Shown piece by piece: positions 49,301-57,111 of a stretch of 64,000 nucleotides of DNA (the first letter of the stretch is position 1; every line of letters starts with the position of its first letter). Both the position numbers and the translations under genes were made by a program. The DNA comes from Ustilago trichophora. Taxonomy: Eukaryota > Basidiomycota > Ustilaginomycetes > Ustilaginales > Ustilaginaceae. Location of the stretch: assembly GCA_900323505.1 (NCBI GenBank), contig OOIN01000001.1, forward strand, positions 1,674,001 to 1,738,000, read 5' to 3'. A model generated the notes under the pieces. The model did not search any database. It was not told the origin of the DNA and saw only the letters and a list, made by a program, of their open reading frames with translations.

Positions 49301-51815
49301 CTGCAACTTCAGCTCTGCTTATGGAGGCCCGGCCTTGGAAGCCGGATCCGCGCGGAGAAGAGATTTCGCTTTCTGTGGACGCAGATGCTGCACTTTGCGG
49401 CGACGACTGCATCATGTCGCCACTCAGACGACAAAGCGAGGAAATGAAGTGGAGAAAAGCGCTGTCCTCGAGCGAAGCGGTATTCTCGAACACGCTTTGA
49501 ATTTGTGCTTGCAGACGATTCGGCTGCAGATCCGTCACGTTGAGGAGTTGAAGTTGACTGCGTCCTGATCGTGTGTCGAGCGCCATCATCGAGGTGTGTG
49601 TCAGCGTCGAGAGTGTTGCCCGACTATTGCGGCCGGCAGCATCTTCATCGAGAAGCTCGTCCTTGCCGCTATCGTCGCTTGCTTGCGTAGATGCGCTGAG
49701 CGATATGAGCAGGGCTTGAGCGCTGCAAAGTCCGCTGAGCACAGGATACCAGAAAGGCCCGAGTGCGCCCGAAAGATAGTAAGCAACTTGTACGAACGCT
49801 CTGAGGCATGCAAGATTACGATTCGACATCTTTCGCATGTGTACAGAATCGCTGCCGGTTGCACGCAACACAGCGAATGGCGCGGCTGCATCCCACCCGG
49901 GCACAGCAAAGGTGATGAAGCTGGTCAGGACGACGTCACGTTCGTGCACGAGCTCGAGGGCGCCAGTGACATTAGTGAGGTTTCGAAGAGCCAGAAGCGT
50001 CTCCTCGAAGATCGAGTCGGTGCACTTGATGCGCAGGTAGCGTGTCAAAACATCGCTGAGCGGGGGTGCTGAAGTTCTCAGCATGGCCTTTGTGAGGTGT
50101 AGACCATCTCGTTCTGCCGTGTTGGTGATAGCAGCGATATCGGTGTCTTGCATAGCCGGAGGTGCAGGAGCGGCGTCTTTGGGACGGGAGTTAACGAATC
50201 TGGAATAGAGAGGGAGTGCATACAATGCCATGGATTGGGTAAGAAAATGACACGACTGGAGGGCGAGGAGCTGCGGGTAGGTCTTTGGCAAAGCGGCCGA
50301 GGCCACACTGGGTGCTTCGATCTTGTCGAGCTGATCAATGATCTGGACCGGTGGCGAGCTTGAGGAAGAAAGAGACTCTGTTCCCATCGTTCCAGAGAGG
50401 CCAGATAGTCCCGACATGGCTGCGCTGGCGACGCCAGCTGCAGCTTCGTACAGTCCGCTGAAGCTGCGGTCGGTGCTGGGGCGAAATCGGCTTCGACGCG
50501 GGCTATCTGGAACGTCTGCCCTCTCAGATGTGCTCTGCATAGATGTCTCGTGAGCGAAGAGGCTCTCACCTTGCAGGAGAACATTCTGGAGCGTCTCGAC
50601 GAACTTGGAGAATACTGGCACCGAGCCTCTTGACTGATCGTTGGCCTCTCCGACGGCCTTGCCCGAGTCGTACCACAGCCACAAATTGCGGAGGAAGACG
50701 TCATCAGAGCAGAGGCTGCGCAAAACTTCGAGAGCAAGCACCTGTTGCCACAGCAATGGCTGAGATCCGCCGTGTGCTGCCAGCTCTTGCGCCGATGGGT
50801 TGACGGTGCGTAGCAGGATTGAAAGGAGAATTTCGACTTCCAGGATGAGATCGGCGCTGAATTGGCGTAGCAGGAGGAAGAGGAGACGCATTAGGCGGAG
50901 ATGGATGGGAAAGGCGGGCGGCTCGCTGAGGCTCTTGATGAGAAGTGGGCAGACCTTGGAGCGGAGAAGGAAGAGGAGCTCTGGATGAGAGTTGGCTGGA
51001 GACTTGGGGCCGGCAGACGAAGAAAAAAGGCGCTGATGATTGGAAAGGACGCTTTCGATGAGTTCGAGCGAGAAAGTCTTGGAAAGCGAGTCAAGAGACA
51101 AGAAGCTTGCAGGCTCAGCATTAGCGAGAGAGCATAGATCGGAAAAGACGAGGTAAGCGTCGCGTGATGACGGAAAGAGAGTTACTGGACCATCTGGAAG
51201 ATCGACCGACATGGCTGCTAGTGGGGCTGAGGCAGCTGCGTCCTCACCTCCTCCCTTGATACCGTCGAGGATGGCATCCTCCTCCTTGACCTTGTCAAAG
51301 ACAGCCATGACGCTCTGTCGCAGAGTGGCTGCTGCCGTAGAGCTGACGACAGCCACTTTACTACCTTCATGAAGCTTGAAGCCGAGCATGAGCGTGTTGG
51401 AGAGGTCGGCATTGTGGAGATTCGGGTAAGACGAAAGTAGCGCTGAAGCGATCTGAAGGATCTTGAGCTGGACATCTACGTCGCTCCTACTTGGTGGAGT
51501 GAGGAGCTTGTTGAGAGTGGTGACGATAGTGGGGACGGCGTCGTCTGGTATGAGCTTCTGAAGGAGGATGCGCTGGAGCAGTGCCATAGCCAACGAAATG
51601 ACTTTGGGTAGTTTCGTCTCGCAGCTGAGCAACACCGGCCTGAGCAGAGGATGATCCGATGGTGGACTGTGGTCGTATCGAGAAGAGGCGAGGAAAGCAT
51701 CAGGCTCGGATTTCAGCCGAGCAAGCACCGCATCAGTAGCTTGCTTGATCTCGGGATGCTTGCGTCTCGCCTCGATGCCTAACGAGGAGAGCTCGGATGT
51801 GAGGAGTTGCGCCAT
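46341..51815 (-). CDS. MON2: Mon2-like large Golgi/endosome trafficking protein
   Basis: 1824 aa in one exon, within the usual Mon2/Ysl2 range. The N-terminus (MAQLLTSELSSLGIEARRKHPEIKQATDAVLARLK) and the following helices form the DCB region shared with the large Sec7 Arf-GEFs. A HUS-like segment is at about 200-330 (SRDAYLVFSDLCSLANAEPASFLSLDSLSKTFSLELIESVL contains the YLVFxDLC and FxLELIES motifs). Further helical repeats and the C-terminal Mon2 domain (LNYVIQRYLELQLWPETYIA) follow, with no Sec7 catalytic domain. Mon2 works with Dop1 and the flippase Neo1 in retrograde traffic between endosomes and Golgi. Convergent with the secreted-protein gene, 264 bp apart, and divergent from the coiled-coil gene. 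Confidence 0.88.
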   Translation of the reverse strand: MAQLLTSELSSLGIEARRKHPEIKQATDAVLARLKSEPDAFLASSRYDHSPPSDHPLLRPVLLSCETKLPKVISLAMALLQRILLQKLIPDDAVPTIVTTLNKLLTPPSRSDVDVQLKILQIASALLSSYPNLHNADLSNTLMLGFKLHEGSKVAVVSSTAAATLRQSVMAVFDKVKEEDAILDGIKGGGEDAAASAPLAAMSVDLPDGPVTLFPSSRDAYLVFSDLCSLANAEPASFLSLDSLSKTFSLELIESVLSNHQRLFSSSAGPKSPANSHPELLFLLRSKVCPLLIKSLSEPPAFPIHLRLMRLLFLLLRQFSADLILEVEILLSILLRTVNPSAQELAAHGGSQPLLWQQVLALEVLRSLCSDDVFLRNLWLWYDSGKAVGEANDQSRGSVPVFSKFVETLQNVLLQGESLFAHETSMQSTSERADVPDSPRRSRFRPSTDRSFSGLYEAAAGVASAAMSGLSGLSGTMGTESLSSSSSPPVQIIDQLDKIEAPSVASAALPKTYPQLLALQSCHFLTQSMALYALPLYSRFVNSRPKDAAPAPPAMQDTDIAAITNTAERDGLHLTKAMLRTSAPPLSDVLTRYLRIKCTDSIFEETLLALRNLTNVTGALELVHERDVVLTSFITFAVPGWDAAAPFAVLRATGSDSVHMRKMSNRNLACLRAFVQVAYYLSGALGPFWYPVLSGLCSAQALLISLSASTQASDDSGKDELLDEDAAGRNSRATLSTLTHTSMMALDTRSGRSQLQLLNVTDLQPNRLQAQIQSVFENTASLEDSAFLHFISSLCRLSGDMMQSSPQSAASASTESEISSPRGSGFQGRASISRAEVAATFYPITCLDLVASLNTRRLCLLPSDQGWEVVTHYLTTTLSNSQLPPPWRSQASKAANKLAYGAMSEAAEISDDSEKLRLQKQALQILSSAGVLDGRRATAVDMEVRTTSVENLNKVLETFGHSLVYGWGIIFDICSATCKNDKRSAQTVLPSSGSAQKVQLALVKAGFSCLQLVCSDFLAALDLEQIRSCCSCLNDFGSQNLDVNVALTANGCLWGLTAEMAARAKAKSADVKVASVDAVAQPLWLFLLQCLLSISQSSRSEVRNGAISNLFRVLQQYGDMLNPQAWQEIVDTIIFPLIKLLGASISDLESEAVVETAKEDRQAQLMGALPSELKQWQESQCLALTQFGEAVRSYLPSKLIFSQDFEGMWARLLELTKRTFLQGPADLSQASIKCFTSALSANVEEEAQIGDAGRTKIQSAWQKAWESWVSIGEHIGQTGSQQSGADSRKSDDAGDSDAARSFHFTQKNLLAYIHVFPPLHRVLQASFDQARVETLLTCLKGCVSYPHSPDHTSDRASLTNVQEAARATARSVADVKGVPALILSDLSECICLAYSGTDLNNAKKINNTPTFVALSRASIAEAFSVFVTHENDASIYTGGAFESLLSALIIPIKLKYDCPDSPNASSKTERKVDARPVWQLATLTLCRILSRCCPKLHTKAEKEQLDLRAVERLWTKIIDAIQAAVLADSSAASSMPPSVRNSDERFSLYLLSTIERFVLPHLGEGEVPDHLIERVGRTLAHGSKLYSFETGSSGGDRSGRVDDPVEATNERFAYWCFDLLFLGCSSEFCMVDSKTLDDSGAHHRLAIALLPHLISRCEEVLLSFARDLQIRGMVPMHRIRQEELNYVIQRYLELQLWPETYIASARGEQNTARVATWHKSERAHLFSAFRPLLLLVSIQQPSAGSTSELASIGTSLPPIVPSDTAELAKTFTEHGLELGIVGTTQDILGAGRGADVTIKASPRELAAKALALIGDDLGVAALKI

Positions 51816-53184
51816 CTTGTCAGTGCTACAGCTATCTGTCGAGGAGTGTATGATGGGGGCTCGGAGCGATCCAAGTTGCGCAATAGAGTTGAAGCTCTCG
51901 TCGTCGCTCCAGATCCGGTCGGCACGGATTTGAAGTGTCGATCGCCAGTTTCAGCTCTCGACTCTTGACACTGAGCCTGGTGTTCGACGGCGGCTGACGG
52001 TCCCTCGTACGGAAGGTGCTCGCGTTGACGATGGTGGAAGTTGCAGAGTCACAAATTGGGAGTCTAGCTCAGTGACACAGTTGCGGAAGTATGGCTAAGA
52101 GGACCGTGCGTACGTGTAGCATTCCCACTTTTTAGTGTTGGACTCCACCTCTCTTTTGGCAGCTCGGCACTTCTTCCGACTGAGCCCTTTGCGTCTCGCT
52201 CGCGTTGCGACTCGCAGTGGCTTTTTTGCGTATGTTAGACCATCCAAAGAACTCTCACTGACGCACGCCGTTGATCCGCTCGAAATCGGTCGATTTGGCT
52301 CACGCTTTCGAGCTTCTTTCCGTGAGGGAAAGGGGCTGTCCCAAATCCCCTTTCCCACGGCCTTTCCATCGAGCAACGGAAGTGTCTGATTCTTGAAACG
52401 TCCAGCAGAGTCATAGTCATGTGGTGGTCACGCACAGCTTTGACCTCTGTCCTTTAAAGGAAGGCGTAGCGGGTCCAAGCTCTGCGGGATCGCTTACAGG
52501 CTGAGCTGTGACAATAGCCAAGGCGAAAGAGGCGTTCAGGTGGAGCCAAAGCTGCTGCACTTTGGAAAGAGGTTGGGCATGTGAGCCACAGAGCGGGATT
52601 TTCGGCACAGCAGACTGCGATGCGATGCGAATCTGAGACCTCTTTTTTGACGCATCAAGAAAATATCACAGGGTTCAAGAGAAATTGATTTTCCAACTCC
52701 ACTCACTACCGTCGTCGCTTTCGCCTGCGTGCAGTCAAAAAAAGTGGGGACTATTCTACGTTTCTCATCATTTGCGGATGGCCCGCATGTGTGTGTCTCT
52801 CTCTCGCCATCATTCTCATCTGTCATCTGCCTCATCAACCATCATCTATCGTCCTCTGTGCACTCCTTGCTAAGCCAGTCCCCCAGATATCAGCCTCGCA
52901 AAGTGCTCACACGACTGCAATCTCGCATCAAAGCTCACACGACTGCACGCCCACTAGTTTCAGTATCCGTTGCATTGCAGCTCGACTTCATTACGGTATC
53001 CAAACCACCTCGAGACTAGACAAACGACACATCTCAACCTTCCCTTTGTCCTTTCAACCTCAACCCTGCATGACGTGCACAGAGTAGGATGCTCAAGCTG
53101 TAGCGACGCTTGGTTCCACCGCATCCTACGAAGCTCGTCTACCCCGCTTCTTTCTCAACGGCTGTCACACCGACACTCGCAAAA
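51816..53184. promoter_or_regulatory. Divergent promoter region, MON2 / coiled-coil gene
   Basis: 1.37 kb. It holds a 28-bp partial tandem duplication (GCTCACACGACTGCA at 52905 and 52933) about 250 bp before the coiled-coil gene. Several short frames occur on both strands without recognisable domains. Confidence 0.5.
52905..52947. repeat. Direct 15-bp repeat, 28-bp period
   Basis: GCTCACACGACTGCA at 52905-52919 and 52933-52947, in the leader or promoter of the coiled-coil gene. Confidence 0.9.
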
Positions 53185-55329
53185 ATGATCTACAAAGACA
53201 GCGACGTCGCTGATGCATCATCAGTCTCGGACCAAATTGATCCAAAACTCTCTTCACATAGCGACCATGATACGCCACCACAGCCCTTGCAAAAAGGCTT
53301 GATGGAAGCTGTCAAGCTCAAACCTCGTCACACACGCAGCCGATCCGAATCCGATACCAGCGAGCAATCTTCCGGCTTTGACGACGAACGACCATCCCAA
53401 GATGAGGACGATATTGACAATACTCCTGCCACCTCGTATGGTGGCTTTCTCTCCACTCGAAGCGATTTCTCTGTTGGCCCCAAGTCGGACTCCAGTCATC
53501 TTTCCAACGTAGTTCTTCTGAACAGCGGTCTATCGGTCGCTTCCGAGGATCCAGAAAGGATGGACGAGCTCAGGCAGGAGGTCGAGGCTCTCTTTGACAA
53601 GTTCCTTCCCGATTTTCAGACGCAGCAGGACGACAACGACAAGTCACAGCAGGGAGCCGAACCCACTTTGCTCAGTCGAAACTTGCCCGCCGTGCTCTCA
53701 GAGTTCGAGAGGCAGAGGGATCATCCTCTCATTGACCCCAAAGTCTACAGCCAGCTTGAAGTCTTCGCAGACGAGAACCCAGAAGTGCCTATATCCTCCA
53801 ACATGTTGGTCAATCTGATCCATGCGCTCGAATCCAGCGCCCAGTCTGTCATTTCCGAGGACATGGACCCCAAAACTCCTTCCCTCATGGACAGAGGGAC
53901 GTCTCACAGCACTGGAAACGATTCGACGCCAATCGCAGCCTCGGATGATCTCGCAGATCTGAGTCAAGATGAACACCTCATCCGAGACACCGAAGGCAGC
54001 CGCGACTCTTCAAGAGAGCTGAGCGCCGAAGCTGCCATCATCCTCAACCTCAAGGAAGACCTACGTATGGAGCGAGACAAGAACGATGCCTTGCAGCAGA
54101 CACTATCCGACAAGGAGAGAAGAGTAAACACACTAGAGCATAAGCTCACCACTGCGCAAGAGCAGTACGAAGAGATGATGTTGGAAGAGCAAGCCAAGCT
54201 CGAGGAGCTACACAAGCAGATCCAAACACTTCGCCGTGAGGACAAGGAGCTCCGCACAAAGCAGTACGAGCTGCAAGAGCAAAACAATGCCTACGAACTG
54301 CAACTCACGGCGCTCAACACCCACATCGAGGCGTCCGAGAAGGCCAACGTCAAGCTTCGCAGAGATATTGAGGAGGAGTCGAGCCAGCTGATCAAAGCCA
54401 AGGCAGATCTGGATCGTCGCATGAAGGAAGCCAAGGAGCTTTCAGAGTACTTGGTGGAGTGTGAGCAGGCCAAGGATACCGCAGAGAAGGCTTCCAGTCA
54501 ACTACGCTCAGAGCTCGACAAAACCAGAGCCGAGGCTGCCAAGCTGCAGGGCTACAAAGAGGAGACAGAGGAGCTTCGCACCACTGTCGATAAACTCGAA
54601 ATGGAGCTCGACGAAGTGCGTCGCCTCACAAGCATGCACAGCAAAGAATCATCCATCCAGCAACACAGCAACCCCGGCACCATGACGCGACGTCTCGGCA
54701 ACGAGCTTGCCCGTAGTTTGGAACTCGACGGCAACAGCTCGGGAGATGATACCCAAGTGGAGGACAAGGATCCAGATACTAGCAATGTCGACGACTACAT
54801 CGAGACTGTCATCCAGCGGCGTCGTAGAAGAGTCGGTAAGGCTCGCAGGTCTGTCGAGATGGTCACACAGTCGATTCAGACCGATATTGCCTCTGACAAT
54901 GTCATCGCCGAGCCCGCTGTCGAAAGGATCGTCGAGGAAGTGCTATTGGAGAGTTCTGCAGCGGCTCCCGTCAAGGCTGCTTCAACACCGCTGCACGCCT
55001 TGTTCAACACTTTCTCGACAGCTATGACCATCAGAACCACTTCTGTCATAGTCATGCTCTTCGCCATTGGCCTCGCGCTCGGCTTGCTGCTCAACACGTC
55101 ACGCGACATTTACCACATCAACCACCAGTCTCTCGACGCAGACGAGTTCCGAAAGCTCAACCACCTGCCCAACGCGGCGCAGACCTACTACTACGATGGC
55201 CGCTATCCCAATGCGGTGGTCGGCAGCAACTTTGTTGACGACTACGTTGGCCCAGTCTTGGACGCCATGCTCTCGCTCATTGGCTATGGTAACCCGTCAA
55301 GATCAACGGCTGGCGGCGTCGTGTACTAG
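53185..55329 (+). CDS. Coiled-coil tail-anchored protein with KASH-like layout
   Basis: 714 aa from ATG 53185; the frame is open from a TTG at 53110. Residues about 125-222 are helical and look like a degenerate EF-hand pair: EVEALFDKFLP, then LPAVLSEFERQRDHPL, then FADENPEVPISSNMLVNLIHALE with a DxNxxxxI loop. A long coiled coil spans about 279-487 (NLKEDLRMERDKNDALQQ onward). A transmembrane helix lies at about 614-636 (TTSVIVMLFAIGLALGLLL), leaving a 78-residue tail with Tyr/Asn/Gly-rich segments and a VVY end. EF-hand-like head, coiled coil, C-terminal anchor and short lumenal tail is the layout of KASH5 and fission-yeast Kms proteins of the LINC complex. The tail lacks the PPPX end of animal KASH peptides. 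Role inferred from architecture only. Confidence 0.75.
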   Translation: MIYKDSDVADASSVSDQIDPKLSSHSDHDTPPQPLQKGLMEAVKLKPRHTRSRSESDTSEQSSGFDDERPSQDEDDIDNTPATSYGGFLSTRSDFSVGPKSDSSHLSNVVLLNSGLSVASEDPERMDELRQEVEALFDKFLPDFQTQQDDNDKSQQGAEPTLLSRNLPAVLSEFERQRDHPLIDPKVYSQLEVFADENPEVPISSNMLVNLIHALESSAQSVISEDMDPKTPSLMDRGTSHSTGNDSTPIAASDDLADLSQDEHLIRDTEGSRDSSRELSAEAAIILNLKEDLRMERDKNDALQQTLSDKERRVNTLEHKLTTAQEQYEEMMLEEQAKLEELHKQIQTLRREDKELRTKQYELQEQNNAYELQLTALNTHIEASEKANVKLRRDIEEESSQLIKAKADLDRRMKEAKELSEYLVECEQAKDTAEKASSQLRSELDKTRAEAAKLQGYKEETEELRTTVDKLEMELDEVRRLTSMHSKESSIQQHSNPGTMTRRLGNELARSLELDGNSSGDDTQVEDKDPDTSNVDDYIETVIQRRRRRVGKARRSVEMVTQSIQTDIASDNVIAEPAVERIVEEVLLESSAAAPVKAASTPLHALFNTFSTAMTIRTTSVIVMLFAIGLALGLLLNTSRDIYHINHQSLDADEFRKLNHLPNAAQTYYYDGRYPNAVVGSNFVDDYVGPVLDAMLSLIGYGNPSRSTAGGVVY

Positions 55330-55831
55330 TCGCAGTCTTCCCACACAGCCTGTCATGCTCGATCTAGCAGACGCAATTCGTCTTGGTCCCACACTCCCTG
55401 TATTCCCAAAAGGGCCGCATCATCAGCACCAGCCTCAACCGTCCGCGTCTTGCTTCGTTTCTCACTCTTTCTCTCTCTGTATTAGCACATCTCTTTTTTC
55501 CACTTTCGCTATCTACTCTACGCTCGCGTATATACCACAACGCTTTGACGCGCATTAAGAACGACAACAACACCTCCTCGGAGGTCCTCTTTAGGTGCCA
55601 CTGCGATTCCATATTGACGAATCGGACGGCTCGACTCTGTCGTAACCCAAATTCAACTTTACTGTCTTTTACACGCACACACTATCTTTATGCCGCTTGT
55701 CGGACCTACAATAATCTCGATGATTACAGTCTCTCGCTTGGTTGCTTGTGTACCGTATAGGTGTCTATGAAGCTGTGCTTTGCGATTGGGTATATGTGGG
55801 TATCTAAGCGCAAAGCACGAGAAATACAGGG
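55330..55831. other. 3' gap between convergent genes
   Basis: 502 bp between the coiled-coil gene stop and the RNase P-type gene stop. C/T-rich; no gene recognised. Confidence 0.5.
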
Positions 55832-56470
55832 TTATGATCGGATCTTGTGCCCACATGATCCGCAGCAGGAGACACGTTTCCTCGTCTTCCCCCTCTCCGC
55901 TCTCTTCTTTTCCGTTGAGCCCTGTGTCTTTCTCCGATTCTTCTTTTGATCTTTTCCTGGCAGTGAGAGCTGATTCAAGCCCGGCACGAGCGGAAGTGCG
56001 CACCTCGAGCACCTCCCGTTATGCTTGTGGTAAAAATCTGGTACCACCTTTGCCATCTCGTCTGCTTGTTCGGGTTCGACATCTTCGGCCCACAGACTCT
56101 TCCTGTATTGTGTAGACTGCAGCTTCTGGGTGGTCCACATGGAGTCTGCTGCCACCGTTTGGGCGCGGGCGAGGGTGAGGAAGCGCCGGGAATGGAGGGA
56201 GGCCAGGTTAGGTAGGGTTGTGCAGGCGAGTCGGGCCAGTTGCTCCTGGTGGAGCGCTTGAAGGGTGTTTCCCTGAGCGATGGTGAGGGGCGTGATTCCC
56301 GCGGTGGAAGGAGTTGAGGAGGAAGAGGAAGAGCTGGAGGATGCTGCTACGGCAGACTTGAACTACAGTGTTGCGAAGACGAGAAGAGGCAGGACCATCA
56401 GATAAGGTCGAGAGCGGCTGAGGAAAGAAGATACGAAGCTTACCTTGGACATTTTGTTCTTGGACGACAT
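55832..56470 (-). CDS. RPR2: RNase P/MRP Rpr2/Rpp21/Snm1-family subunit, spliced
   Basis: Two exons: 56470-56444 (MSSKNKMSK) and 56362-55832, with an 81-bp phase-0 intron (donor GTAAGC, acceptor CACTGTAG). The in-frame TAG at the acceptor confirms that splicing is needed. The product is 185 aa. The N-terminal half is helical (LQALHQEQLARLACTTL, then SLHSRRFLTLARAQTVA), followed by KVVPDFYHKHNGRCSRCALPLVPGLNQ and, after a basic loop, RVSCCGSCGHKIRS. The CxxC...LVPGL...CxxCG pattern with helices in front is the zinc ribbon of the Rpr2/Rpp21/Snm1 family, protein subunits of RNase P and RNase MRP that process tRNA and rRNA precursors in the nucleus. I cannot tell Rpr2 from Snm1. Divergent from HRD1. 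Confidence 0.82.
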
Positions 56471-57111
56471 CTTGGCTGACTATTGCACTTAGTTCCTCCA
56501 CTACGAAAGCTGGACGATTCGCGTGCTCGGTGTCTGCGGATAAGGATGCCGACCTAGAGAATGAGAAGGTGTGGTGTGGGAAGCAAATTTTGGGAACCCT
56601 TCTCGGAAATCGGCCTTTTTGGCACTCCACATTTGGTAGGATTCCACGTGTAAATCCGCACGAGAAGGCGGCGCTTTGGCAGTGAGCTGGAGGCTCTCCA
56701 CCGACACCTGCACATTTGGCTGCAGGCCGTGAGAAATCACAGACCAACACTTCATCTTCACCCCTCCTCCCTCCTTTGCGAGTTTCGTCTTCTTCTACAT
56801 TAGCCGCTTCTCATCTTCACCCACCTACACGCACACACCAGGCCCTGGCACAAGCTTACACCGTGGAACCCACTGAAAATCTTGTAGCGAAGGAAGAGGG
56901 TACAAGAGGGTGTCAAATTGCCTGCTCGGAAGGTCTGCTCAACACCGCCGTGCATGGTCCTCTTCAAAGTTCGTGCCTAGTTCAAGGCACTCGACAATTC
57001 CCTCATAGGCACTAGCAGAGCTGATATCGACTACAAGATATCCATCTCAAGCCGTTCTGAGCAAAATCTCCTCTCTTCCATTTTGCTCGTCAACCCTACA
57101 GCTCCACCGAC
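56471..57111. promoter_or_regulatory. Divergent promoter region, RNase P-type gene / HRD1
   Basis: 641 bp. The HRD1 side is C/T-rich with CTCGTCAACCCTACAG-like leader sequence. No further gene seen. Confidence 0.5.
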
